From assembly GCA_017472105.1 (NCBI GenBank), contig JAFUQY010000068.1:1-8100 (forward strand): 8,100 nucleotides of DNA, in the 5' to 3' direction. Shown piece after piece: positions 1 through 6,004 of the stretch; position 1 is the stretch's first letter, and each line of letters begins with the position of its first letter. The position numbers were made by a program, and so were the translations under genes. This stretch comes from Clostridia bacterium (GTDB lineage Bacteria > Bacillota_A > Clostridia > Oscillospirales > CAG-272). The notes below the pieces were generated by a model. The model saw nothing but the letters and a program-made list of their open reading frames with translations, was not told the origin of the DNA and did not search any database.

Positions 1-302
1 CGGATGTGGTATCCGATGTGCCCGGCGTAGGTCGTCACGAAATCGTCATCTGTGAGACGCACGCTGACAATGCCGGTGAGCTGCTCGCCGTCGTATGCGA
101 GATACACAAGCGTCCGGTAGAATCCGTGCTTTTGTGCCTATTCCGACGCCAGAAGCCGGATCCGCTCGAGCCACAGGGCATAGGAATCGAACGATCCGAG
201 CCCCGCGCTGCCGTCAAATTCGCCGTCGTATGCCGTGACTTCAGCGGTGTAGCCGAGTATATCCGTGCGGTGAACTTCCGACGGCGGGACAAATGTGAGC
301 AT
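1..302 (-). pseudogene. GNAT-family N-acetyltransferase, interrupted by in-frame TAG, 3' end outside window
   Basis: Reading on the minus strand from ATG at 302-300, with a GGAGG eight bases upstream, gives 54 codons beginning MLTFVPPSEV and ending in RIRLLASE. A TAG follows at 140-138. The same frame then continues without a shift into unmistakable GNAT sequence, YRTLVYLAYDGEQLTGIVSV and then YAGHIGYHIR, which runs off the window. The GHIGYxIR segment is the strand that precedes the acetyl-CoA loop (RxxGxG/A) in acetyltransferases of the COG3981 type. That loop itself would lie outside the window. Both halves fit one family alignment, so a single substitution such as CAG to TAG would explain the break. 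Most likely this is a recent nonsense-mutated pseudogene. Amber readthrough or a sequencing error are alternatives. The substrate cannot be told. Confidence 0.75.
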
Positions 303-411
303 GGCAAATCCTCCCATTGGAAAAATGCATCAAAAAATCGAAACGGAAAATCCTGCATGAATAAAACCGCCGCGGCGCGGGTAACATGAATACGGAGTGA
401 GGACGTGCACC

Positions 412-441
412 GGGTGGGAATCCGATGTGTCATTCTCACCC
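412..441 (+). promoter_or_regulatory. 10-bp hairpin in leader of the DUF1540 gene
   Basis: The arms at 412-421 (GGGTGGGAAT) and 432-441 (ATTCTCACCC) pair over ten positions with one G-T wobble, around a 10-base loop. No T-run follows, so it is not a simple terminator. It ends 13 bases before the GGAAGG ribosome binding site of the gene at 469. It could be an mRNA-stabilising leader element or a protein-binding inverted repeat. I see no convincing sigma-A promoter in the 303-468 gap, which otherwise holds only the ribosome binding site of the divergent GNAT gene and a GC-rich patch near 366-380. Confidence 0.5.
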
Positions 442-468
442 GAAATTCACAACCGGAAGGTGTAAATC

Positions 469-681
469 ATGGAAGAGATGAAAAAGCCCAATCACTGCAT
501 CGCATGTACCGTAGCACAGTGCGCACATCACGCGGATACCACCGACTACTGTGTTCTGGATAAGATCATGGTCGGCACTCACGAAAAGAACCCCACAAAG
601 GCGGAATGCGTCGACTGCGAATCCTTCGTTCTCTCTGCGGAAAAGGCGAATAACTGCGCGGGCGGAACCTGCACCAAGTAA
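469..681 (+). CDS. DUF1540 small cysteine-rich protein
   Basis: This 70-residue protein has eight cysteines, at 10, 13, 18, 28, 47, 50, 63 and 68. The first six, in the pattern CxxC-x4-C-x9-C-x18-CxxC and ending in CVDCESF, match the DUF1540 domain (Pfam family of unknown function, widespread in Clostridia and Bacilli, presumed to bind metal through its cysteines). Here it occurs once. The C-terminal CAGGTC pair lies outside the usual core. No signal peptide or membrane segment is present, so it should be cytoplasmic. The start at 469 is chosen because GGAAGGTG ends six bases upstream; Met4 is a weaker alternative. It stands alone, divergent from the GNAT gene and convergent with the regulator at 703-1785, with its own terminator. 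Function is unknown. Confidence 0.85.
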   Translation: MEEMKKPNHCIACTVAQCAHHADTTDYCVLDKIMVGTHEKNPTKAECVDCESFVLSAEKANNCAGGTCTK

Positions 682-691
682 ATCCCGACAG

Positions 692-722
692 ACAGGCGCG
701 GCTCAGACTGCGTCTGTTTTTT
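692..722 (+). terminator. Rho-independent terminator of DUF1540 gene
   Basis: The stem 692-699 (ACAGGCGC) pairs with 710-717 (GCGTCTGT), with one G-T wobble and a 10-base loop, and is followed by six T at 717-722. It starts 11 bases after the DUF1540 stop. It overlaps the last codons of the convergent regulator gene, so that gene's 3' end sits within the terminator. A smaller internal hairpin, CAGAC-TGC-GTCTG (704-716), is an alternative fold. There is no T-run on the minus strand, so termination of the regulator here is not supported. Confidence 0.65.
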
Positions 723-1785
723 CGTTCAGGCGGCGGAGAATTTTGTCAAATCCGGCGGTATCCGCGAAAAATCGCCAGTCCGGAGAGGTCAGAATCCGGT
801 ACAAGGCATCCGCGGCGCAGATTTTCTCCTCGGTTTCGGCGGACTCACCCATGACGGCGTACACATCGTAATCCGGAATTTGCTTCCGGTTGTCGTACCG
901 CACAGCAGAGTCACAGGCAAGATTCAGCTGTAAAATCATCTCATCCCGCCGGTCACTCCACGCATAAGCACGGGCGAGGGTTTCATGACACTGCATCAGC
1001 GTCAGGTCAAAATGCCCCGTTTCGTTGAATTCCTCAAGCACCCGCACCGCACGGCTGTATTCCCGGATGGCAAGCGCATTGTCGTTGTGTTCGAAGGCAT
1101 ACGGCGCGATCAGTCCGACGAGGAGCGAATACTCGTGCATGCATCCCAGGACCGTTTCGTCCAGAAGCCGCATGGAATCCCGGTTCGCCTTTTCTTCCAT
1201 GTCAATCGTCACCCGCATGGCACGGGGATACAGTCCGACGCCGCCCAGCAGTTTTCCGTTGTAATACCGGGCATTGTCAAAATCACGGCGGGAGAACGCG
1301 ATGACGGAGAGAAAATGAGCTGCCCACGCGCGCCGGTTTTCGTTTTCCGTGTTCCGCATGACGGTTTCAAAGCCTTCTTCTGCCAGACGAAGCAGAGTTT
1401 CCCGCCCGGGCCTGTCTTTGTGACGCGCATTCACGAACCGGTGCCGCGCAAGCTCAAACGTCAGCCGATTGTCACCCGGATACCGCGCGAGTGTCCGTGC
1501 AAGCAGAGCAGTGGATTCGTCATGCATGCGCTGTCCGGAAAGACGGTTTGCCTCCGCGATGACTTCGTCGATTGTCCGTCGCACATTCCGTTCACAGCCG
1601 AGCAGATAGTCCACGGATACATCAAAAATCTCCGACAGCCGGGGCAGCAGGGAAATATCCGGCATGGACGCGGCGCATTCCCATTTGGAGACCGCCTGTG
1701 TGGATACGCCCAGCATTTCCGCAAGCGCTTCCTGCGTGTATCCCTTTTCCCGCCGGAGGGACGCGATGGTTTCGTTCAGTTTCAT
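703..1785 (-). CDS. XRE-family transcriptional regulator with helical-repeat C-terminal domain
   Basis: This is a 360-residue protein. Residues 3-63 form a textbook XRE/Cro-C1 helix-turn-helix: IASLRREKGYTQEALAEMLG, then VSTQAVSKWE as the recognition helix, then the closing SEIFDVSVDYLLG. Residues from about 75 to 355 are rich in alternating helices with TPR-like character (for example ESTALLARTLARYPGDNRLT and MQCHETLARAYAWSDRRDEM), which suggests a ligand- or protein-sensing repeat domain. No membrane segment is seen. The start at 1785 has GGGAGG eight to nine bases upstream. XRE-TPR architecture is shared with peptide-responsive regulators, but no signal peptide gene is visible nearby, so the ligand is unknown. 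The gene is monocistronic by appearance: its own -10 lies at 1818-1823. It may regulate itself or neighbours; no operator is recognisable. Confidence 0.85.
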   Translation of the reverse strand: MKLNETIASLRREKGYTQEALAEMLGVSTQAVSKWECAASMPDISLLPRLSEIFDVSVDYLLGCERNVRRTIDEVIAEANRLSGQRMHDESTALLARTLARYPGDNRLTFELARHRFVNARHKDRPGRETLLRLAEEGFETVMRNTENENRRAWAAHFLSVIAFSRRDFDNARYYNGKLLGGVGLYPRAMRVTIDMEEKANRDSMRLLDETVLGCMHEYSLLVGLIAPYAFEHNDNALAIREYSRAVRVLEEFNETGHFDLTLMQCHETLARAYAWSDRRDEMILQLNLACDSAVRYDNRKQIPDYDVYAVMGESAETEEKICAADALYRILTSPDWRFFADTAGFDKILRRLNEKTDAV

Positions 1786-1817
1786 GTGATAATCCTCCCT
1801 GATTGGTGTACGGGATC

Positions 1818-1823
1818 ATTATA
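1818..1823 (-). promoter_or_regulatory. Putative -10 of XRE regulator promoter
   Basis: The minus strand reads a perfect TATAAT at 1823-1818, about 33 bases upstream of the start codon at 1785. The hexamer 17 bases further upstream, TGGCAT, is a poor -35. Expression may therefore be weak or need an activator. A CCCG-N7-CGGG inverted repeat overlaps the spacer and is too short to call as an operator. Confidence 0.4.
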
Positions 1824-1878
1824 CCCCGGATGTCGCGGGAATGCCATCATGCTGTTGGAGTGTCAGGTGGAAATTTTA

Positions 1879-2916
1879 TCAACCGGCAGTGGATTTTTTG
1901 ACCCGGCGCTTCACAATCTCCCAGAGCAGGCACGCGCCGACGGAGACTGCATACACGAGCACGAACCGCACACCGAGCCGCAGGGTGATTGACGTCAGTC
2001 CGATCCGGTTCATGAGGGAATCCGCGAGGAAAATGAACAGCGGATGGATCAGGTACACGTTGTAGGACGCGGCGTCGGTCAGCTTCATCCACGGCTTTTC
2101 CGCCAGCGGAGCGAGTTTCAGTGCGATGCACAGCGTGAAGAGAATGGCGGCGGTGCAGTAGAGCGTGTGGAAATTCTCCGCCCATGAGGGATAATACAGC
2201 CCGCGGCGGATGACGATGAGGTTCGCGCAGTCCACGATGCCCGTGAGCACAAACAGGACGCAGATCTCCCGCACGTGCCGCTTCAGCATCCGCACGAACG
2301 ACGGATAGTACCTGCCCGCGAAAATCCCGGCGGTGAAGTAGAAGAGATACGACCAGAACATCCTGCCGTTCAGATCAAACGCGGCGCCGAACTGCGCAAG
2401 GATTTCCGGGAACGCCGTCTTCATCACGGTCATCAGGAGCAGGGAAACCGTCACGGAAAGAACCGCGCTCCGACGGCTGATCCATCTCCACAGCGGCATG
2501 AGAAGATAGAACTGGCAGATGACGGCGACGAAATAGAAGTGCCCGACAAGCCCGCCCGTCAGAAGCTCGCGTGAAAAATGCGAAACCGACGGCGTGATGC
2601 GGCCTGTGACGATGCTGTACGCATAGATCAGGCAGAAGACGAAGAGATAGGGAAGCACCACGCGTTTCAGGCGGGAGAGATAGAATTTACGGTAGGAAAA
2701 CGGCTTGGAAGACGGCAGGAAGAGCTTGAGTCCGGACAGGAACAGAAATCCCTGCACCACAAACGAGGCGGCGCGGTGAAGGGACTGGAGCAGAAGAAAG
2801 TGAACGCTGTCCCGCTGATACCCGTCAACACCCTCCGCCGCGACGTGGATGAAGATCACCAGCAGCATGAAAATCACCGACGCAATGGTCAGTTCTCCTT
2901 TGCGCTGTTTCGGCAT
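1879..2916 (-). CDS. Acyltransferase 3 family membrane protein
   Basis: This is a 345-residue integral membrane protein with roughly ten hydrophobic segments, starting with residues 10-27. It shows hallmarks of the acyltransferase-3 family (PF01757), which transfer acyl groups, commonly acetyl, to cell-surface sugars or other envelope molecules. These are the His at 24 in the first helix (LVIFIHVAAE), the FVVQGFLFLSGL motif in the second hydrophobic block, and the YLIHPLFIF motif near the C terminus. The length fits the membrane domain alone, with no SGNH extension. ATG at 2916 has GGAGGTG six bases upstream. It has its own promoter and lies between two minus-strand genes without overlap. No glycan synthesis genes are nearby, so the acceptor cannot be named. 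Confidence 0.85.
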   Translation of the reverse strand: MPKQRKGELTIASVIFMLLVIFIHVAAEGVDGYQRDSVHFLLLQSLHRAASFVVQGFLFLSGLKLFLPSSKPFSYRKFYLSRLKRVVLPYLFVFCLIYAYSIVTGRITPSVSHFSRELLTGGLVGHFYFVAVICQFYLLMPLWRWISRRSAVLSVTVSLLLMTVMKTAFPEILAQFGAAFDLNGRMFWSYLFYFTAGIFAGRYYPSFVRMLKRHVREICVLFVLTGIVDCANLIVIRRGLYYPSWAENFHTLYCTAAILFTLCIALKLAPLAEKPWMKLTDAASYNVYLIHPLFIFLADSLMNRIGLTSITLRLGVRFVLVYAVSVGACLLWEIVKRRVKKSTAG

Positions 2917-2945
2917 AATGCACCTCCGGTGGAAAATTTTTCTTC

Positions 2946-2974
2946 ATTATATCATAAAGTCCGCGGCGGTGCAA
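2946..2974 (-). promoter_or_regulatory. Sigma-A promoter of acyltransferase gene
   Basis: On the minus strand, TTGCAC (2974-2969) is followed after 17 bases by TATAAT (2951-2946). The start of transcription would be near 2939, giving a leader of about 23 bases with the ribosome binding site. It separates the gene from the polymerase gene upstream. Confidence 0.75.
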
Positions 2975-2982
2975 GTGCCTGT

Positions 2983-3066
2983 CAGCAGATCGCCCGGAGT
3001 CAGTAGATCTCGCGGAGTCAGTAGATCTCCCGGAGTCAATAGATCTCCCGGAGTCAGTAGATCTCC
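2983..3066. repeat. 18-bp tandem repeat over the dinB stop codon, about 4.7 copies
   Basis: On the plus strand the unit CAGTAGATCTCCCGGAGT occurs at 2983-3000, 3001-3018, 3019-3036, 3037-3054 and, truncated, at 3055-3066. Copies differ at one to three positions: CAGCAGATCG in the first, CGCGG in the second, CAATAG in the fourth. The last 12 bases are the end of the polymerase coding sequence, codons for EIY and the TGA. Each further unit repeats that stop in the same frame, so copy number changes would not alter the protein. Most units contain the palindromes AGATCT and CTCCCGGAG. The array reaches to within nine bases of the acyltransferase -35. Confidence 0.9.
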
Positions 3067-4346
3067 GAGTGGTCCTTGAACCCGATTCTCTGCCACGACA
3101 GCTTGTCCGCGCACAGGTACGATCCGCTGTACACCACGTGATCTCCGTAACGCTCTCTCAGCCCGTCGATGGTGTGCTCGAGGGAGAGAAGCTGTGCCTG
3201 CTTTGCGGTGTCCGTGAACATGTCGAGCTGCTCGGGCGCGGTTTCGTTTGTGATGTAGATCGCCCGCACCGTCACGCTCCGGATATCGCACCGCCACACA
3301 TGCTTCTGACGGAATACCCGCATGGCTCCGCGGGAAATATCGCGTGCAAGCTGGGTCGATCGCGGGAACTTCATCTGATACTCCCGGATTGTCATGTCGT
3401 TTTCGCGGATGGATACCGCCACGCCGCCGCAGGAGATGTGATTTTTTCGCAGCTTCATGCCGATTTCCTCCGACAGCTCGATGATGGTGTCGAAAACCTC
3501 GCGCTCAGTGGTCAGATCCGCCGTGGTTGTGGTGCCGTGACCGACGGATTTGATGGGACAGCGGTCGTCCTGAGTCATCACCGGCGAGTTTTCCAGCCCG
3601 TTCGCGTACGCCCAGAGCACGTATCCCATTTTCCCGAAGTACGAGTGGAGCAGCTCCGGCTGACAGCGCGCGATGTCCCCGATGGTGCGGATGCCGCGGT
3701 ACCACAGCTTTTTGTAGGTCTTCATTCCGACGCCGAGCATTTCGTGCGCGGGCAGGGACCAGATCACCTCGCGGAAGGTCTCGGGCGGAATCACCGTCAC
3801 CGCGTCCGGCTTTTTCATGTCCGAGCCGAGCTTGGCGAAGATTTTATTGAAGGAAACGCCCACGGAAATGGTCAGTCCCGTCTCCGCCTTCACCGACTGC
3901 CGGATTTCGTCGGCGATTTTCATGCCGTCCCCGAAGAGGTAGAGACTGCCCGTCACGTCGAGAAAGCACTCGTCAATCCCCATGGCTTCGATCTGATCGG
4001 TGTAGCGCTGATAGATCCCGCGTACGGCACGGCTGTAATCGAGGTATTTGTCGTAGTGCGGCTCGAGGGAGATCAGCCCCGGACATTTGTTCATCGCCTG
4101 CCACACTGCCTCTCCGGTCATCACGCCGTACTTTTTCGCGATGTAGTTTTTCGCCAGAACAATTCCGTGACGCTCCGCTGTGGATCCGCCGACAATCACC
4201 GGTTTTTCCCGCAGTTCCGGATGATCGAGAAGCTCCACGGAGGCGAAATAATTGTTCAGGTCGCAGTGCAGAATGGTCCGGTATGCGGGATTTTCGCTCC
4301 ATGCGCAGTCCGCCTGACGGAACCGGAAAAACGACTGCTGTGTCAT
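3054..4346 (-). CDS. dinB: Y-family DNA polymerase (Pol IV/UmuC-like)
   Basis: This is a 430-residue translesion polymerase. Palm motifs are intact: CDLNNYFASVE (Asp29, steric-gate Tyr33) and MGIDECFLDVT (Asp125, Glu126) supply the metal ligands. The segment VSFNKIFAKLGSDMKKPDAV marks the end of the catalytic core. The thumb motif HEMLGVGMKTYKKL follows, then a little-finger domain. QLDMF at 373-377 fits the QLxLF-type sliding-clamp binding motif. The tail IDGLRERYGDHVVY resembles the UmuC/UvrX-like branch, so DinB versus UmuC-like is uncertain. The first 20 residues precede the usual start of the fold. ATG at 4346 has GGGAGG nine bases upstream. The promoter carries a LexA box, so damage induction is likely. 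It is divergent from the SRAP gene, a plausible functional partner. The stop lies in an 18-bp repeat. Confidence 0.93.
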   Translation of the reverse strand: MTQQSFFRFRQADCAWSENPAYRTILHCDLNNYFASVELLDHPELREKPVIVGGSTAERHGIVLAKNYIAKKYGVMTGEAVWQAMNKCPGLISLEPHYDKYLDYSRAVRGIYQRYTDQIEAMGIDECFLDVTGSLYLFGDGMKIADEIRQSVKAETGLTISVGVSFNKIFAKLGSDMKKPDAVTVIPPETFREVIWSLPAHEMLGVGMKTYKKLWYRGIRTIGDIARCQPELLHSYFGKMGYVLWAYANGLENSPVMTQDDRCPIKSVGHGTTTTADLTTEREVFDTIIELSEEIGMKLRKNHISCGGVAVSIRENDMTIREYQMKFPRSTQLARDISRGAMRVFRQKHVWRCDIRSVTVRAIYITNETAPEQLDMFTDTAKQAQLLSLEHTIDGLRERYGDHVVYSGSYLCADKLSWQRIGFKDHSEIY

Positions 4347-4382
4347 AGGAAAAACCTCCCTGAAAAATGTTTGCAGAACCCA

Positions 4383-4411
4383 TTGACAAACGGCTCTTTC
4401 TGTGGCATAAT
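4383..4411 (+). promoter_or_regulatory. Sigma-A promoter reading toward the SRAP gene
   Basis: TTGACA (4383-4388), 17 bases, then CATAAT (4406-4411) predicts a start near 4418 and a leader of about 124 bases to the ATG at 4542. The promoter lies within the transcribed leader of the divergent polymerase gene, and its transcript crosses that gene's promoter. A weak LexA box (4424-4437) sits just after the predicted start and a strong one at +43 or so. Confidence 0.65.
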
Positions 4412-4423
4412 AGAATCACAGAA

Positions 4424-4437
4424 GAAACAATCGTTCG
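4424..4437. promoter_or_regulatory. Second, weaker LexA/DinR-like box
   Basis: The minus strand reads CGAACGATTGTTTC, against the Gram-positive consensus CGAACRNRYGTTCG. The left half is perfect and the right half is degraded. It lies between the predicted start sites of the two face-to-face promoters, 23 bases from the stronger box. Binding would affect both genes. The identification is by consensus only. Confidence 0.5.
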
Positions 4438-4451
4438 TTTGTTCTGGTTGT

Positions 4452-4480
4452 ATTATACACGAACAATTGTTCTTTGTCAA
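4452..4480 (-). promoter_or_regulatory. Consensus sigma-A promoter of dinB
   Basis: The minus strand reads TTGACA (4480-4475), exactly 17 bases, then TATAAT (4457-4452), a perfect match to the vegetative consensus. The start would be near 4445. Such a strong promoter with a repressor site in its spacer is the expected design for an SOS gene: tightly off, then fully on. Confidence 0.85.
4460..4473. promoter_or_regulatory. LexA/DinR SOS box
   Basis: CGAACAATTGTTCT contains the 12-base perfect palindrome GAACAATTGTTC (4461-4472) and matches the Bacillus/Clostridia LexA consensus CGAACRNRYGTTCG at 12 of 14 positions. It lies wholly inside the -35/-10 spacer of the dinB promoter, where LexA would block polymerase. 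It is also downstream of the SRAP promoter, where it could act as a roadblock. Confidence 0.85.
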
Positions 4481-4541
4481 GGCATAACGCAAAGTTTTGG
4501 AGAAGAATTTTCTGGAAATTTCAAGGAGCGGAGGTGGACGT

Positions 4542-5114
4542 ATGTGCGGACGGTATCAGGCATGGATTGAGGATGACGAGCTGATGTACATCATCGAGCG
4601 GGAAAAGCGCGGGAGTGTGATGCAGTATTTCCGGCAGAACGAGGTGTTCCCGGGGACGACGATGCCGCTTCTGTACGGTTCCTACGCATCGGTGCGGGCG
4701 CATCTGTCCTTCTGGGGCTTTGAGATGAAGTCGGGCAAAAAATCCCAGCTTCTCATCAACGCGCGCTCGGAGACGGTGTGCGAGAAACCCATGTTCCGTC
4801 AGCCGTTTGAGAATGAACGTGCCGTGATTCCGGTGACGGCGTACTACGAATGGTCGGGCGGCGTGAAATACCGGATTTTTGCCGATGACGGTGCGCCGCT
4901 TCTGCTGGGAGCCGTCGAGAAAACCGATCCCGCGGGCGTGCGCCGTCATGTGATTCTGACTTCGGAGGCGAAGGGAATCCCGGCGAGAATCCACGACCGC
5001 ATGCCCCTCTTTATCCCGCGGCGACGGCTCGAGGATTGGCTGTACGACACGGATTACGCACGCCGGCGTCTGACGGAGGAATCGGAGCTTGTCATCCGCG
5101 CGGAGGCGGTGTAA
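4542..5114 (+). CDS. SRAP-domain (HMCES/YedK-type) abasic-site protein
   Basis: This 190-residue protein covers a full SRAP domain. The family covalently links to abasic sites in single-stranded DNA through the amino-terminal Cys2 after Met removal, shielding them from cleavage. The sequence has the required MCGR start (Cys2), the NARSE motif (Asn73), AYYEW (Glu103) and the HDRMP motif (His151), matching the active-site residues known in YedK and HMCES. The start is fixed at 4542 because Cys2 must follow the initiator Met; GGAGGTG lies six bases upstream. An in-frame ATG at 4497 would bury the cysteine and should be rejected. It is divergent from the Y-family polymerase across a LexA-controlled region, supporting a shared damage-response role. 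Confidence 0.92.
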   Translation: MCGRYQAWIEDDELMYIIEREKRGSVMQYFRQNEVFPGTTMPLLYGSYASVRAHLSFWGFEMKSGKKSQLLINARSETVCEKPMFRQPFENERAVIPVTAYYEWSGGVKYRIFADDGAPLLLGAVEKTDPAGVRRHVILTSEAKGIPARIHDRMPLFIPRRRLEDWLYDTDYARRRLTEESELVIRAEAV

Positions 5115-5156
5115 CGGAAAAATCCGTCGGATTTGATCGAAATTTCCGAAATATTG

Positions 5157-5186
5157 TTTACAATCCCGTCTCCTGTATGGTATAAT
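5157..5186 (+). promoter_or_regulatory. Sigma-A promoter of the comF-esterase unit
   Basis: TTTACA (5157-5162), 18 bases, then TATAAT (5181-5186) preceded by TGG, an extended -10. Transcription should begin near 5193, so an in-frame ATG at 5185 lies inside the -10 and cannot be the start codon. A short inverted repeat AAATCC-GTC-GGATTT (5120-5134) after the SRAP stop lacks a good T-run and is at best a weak terminator. Confidence 0.8.
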
Positions 5187-5211
5187 GTACAAAACCGACA
5201 GGAGGCTTGCC

Positions 5212-5976
5212 GTGGGAATTCTCGATTTTCTTGTGAATATCCTGTTTCCGCCCCGTTGTCTGATCTGCGGAAGACCGTCGGACAGCAGCGGACTGTGCGA
5301 AGATTGCCGGGGCGAGTATGTGCGGGAGCTGTTTGAAAAATGTCCCGTATGCGGAAAATCCCCGTCGGACTGCACCTGCGGCACGGAATTTCTCACCCAC
5401 ACGCGTACGACGATCGGCACCAAGGGATACTGCGCCCTGTGCTGGTACAAAAGCAAATCGAACGGCAGGGAAGAGGAACGGGTCACCGAGCGGATGATTT
5501 ACAGCCTCAAGCAGCGCGGACTGTTTGCGGATTTTTTCGCGGATGAGCTGTGCCGCTGCCTGACGAATCTGTTTGACGCGGCAGGGGAATCGTTTGACGG
5601 CTGGATTCTGACCTACACCCCGCGCTCGGCGGAAAAATACATGGAATGCGGCGTGGATCAGAGTGAGGAGATCGGACGGCGGCTGGCGAAGAAGCTCGGA
5701 ATCCGGTTTGTGCCGATGTTTGACCGGGACGAGGGCAGGGAACAGAAGAACCTGAACGCAAAACAGCGCATGGAAAACGCCGAGGACTCCCTCATCATCC
5801 GGGAGAAAAAGATCACGCCCGGCGGAAAATACCTCCTGCTTGACGACATCATCACCTCCGGTGCAACGATGACGGCGGCGTCGAAACTGCTGTACTTTTA
5901 CGGAGCGGGCGCTGTCTATCCGATTGCCGTGGCACGGACGATGCCGAAGCGGTATGAAAACAAAACTGCATTATAA
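5212..5976 (+). CDS. comF: ComF-family phosphoribosyltransferase-like protein
   Basis: This 254-residue protein starts at GTG 5212, with AGGAGG six bases upstream. Its beginning, GILDFLVNILFPPRCLICG, matches the typical ComF N terminus. Cysteines at 16, 19, 29 and 32 form one zinc-binding set, and those at 44, 47, 54 and 56 could form a second, CPVCG-x5-CTC. The C-terminal half is a type I phosphoribosyltransferase fold ending in the PRPP loop LLLDDIITSGATM (Asp211, Asp212). The preceding KNLNAKQRMEN is the family's conserved Q/R/N segment. In naturally competent bacteria ComF helps bring transforming DNA into the cytoplasm, probably with ComFA and PriA; many non-competent Clostridia keep it as an orphan, as here with no comFA beside it. 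It is probably cotranscribed with the esterase 28 bases downstream. Confidence 0.88.
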   Translation: MGILDFLVNILFPPRCLICGRPSDSSGLCEDCRGEYVRELFEKCPVCGKSPSDCTCGTEFLTHTRTTIGTKGYCALCWYKSKSNGREEERVTERMIYSLKQRGLFADFFADELCRCLTNLFDAAGESFDGWILTYTPRSAEKYMECGVDQSEEIGRRLAKKLGIRFVPMFDRDEGREQKNLNAKQRMENAEDSLIIREKKITPGGKYLLLDDIITSGATMTAASKLLYFYGAGAVYPIAVARTMPKRYENKTAL

Positions 5977-6004
5977 TCAATAAATCAACAAAGGAGAATC
6001 TCTT

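Noticed and set aside
355..392. Sigma-G/sigma-F type promoter for the DUF1540 gene (GCATG and CATGAATA)
   Set aside because: The spacing between the elements is about 25 bases, too long for any known sigma-70-type promoter.
985..1992. 335-codon plus-strand open frame over the XRE regulator
   Set aside because: Antisense to a gene with a textbook helix-turn-helix; no ribosome binding site or domain.
2983..3066. Possible CRISPR array
   Set aside because: Units are directly adjacent with no unique spacers and are only 18 bases long.
2947..3297. Minus-strand frame with GDLLTP repeats through the tandem array
   Set aside because: It is the shifted frame of the 18-bp repeat joined to an alternative frame of the polymerase gene; no start context supports translation.
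3069..4487. 472-codon plus-strand open frame antisense to the polymerase gene
   Set aside because: It lies over a gene with intact catalytic motifs, is rich in His, Arg and Val typical of antisense frames in GC-rich DNA, and has no recognisable domain.
4521..5486. 321-codon minus-strand open frame over the SRAP and comF genes
   Set aside because: Antisense to two clear genes and across a promoter; composition is Arg/His/Pro-rich with no motif.
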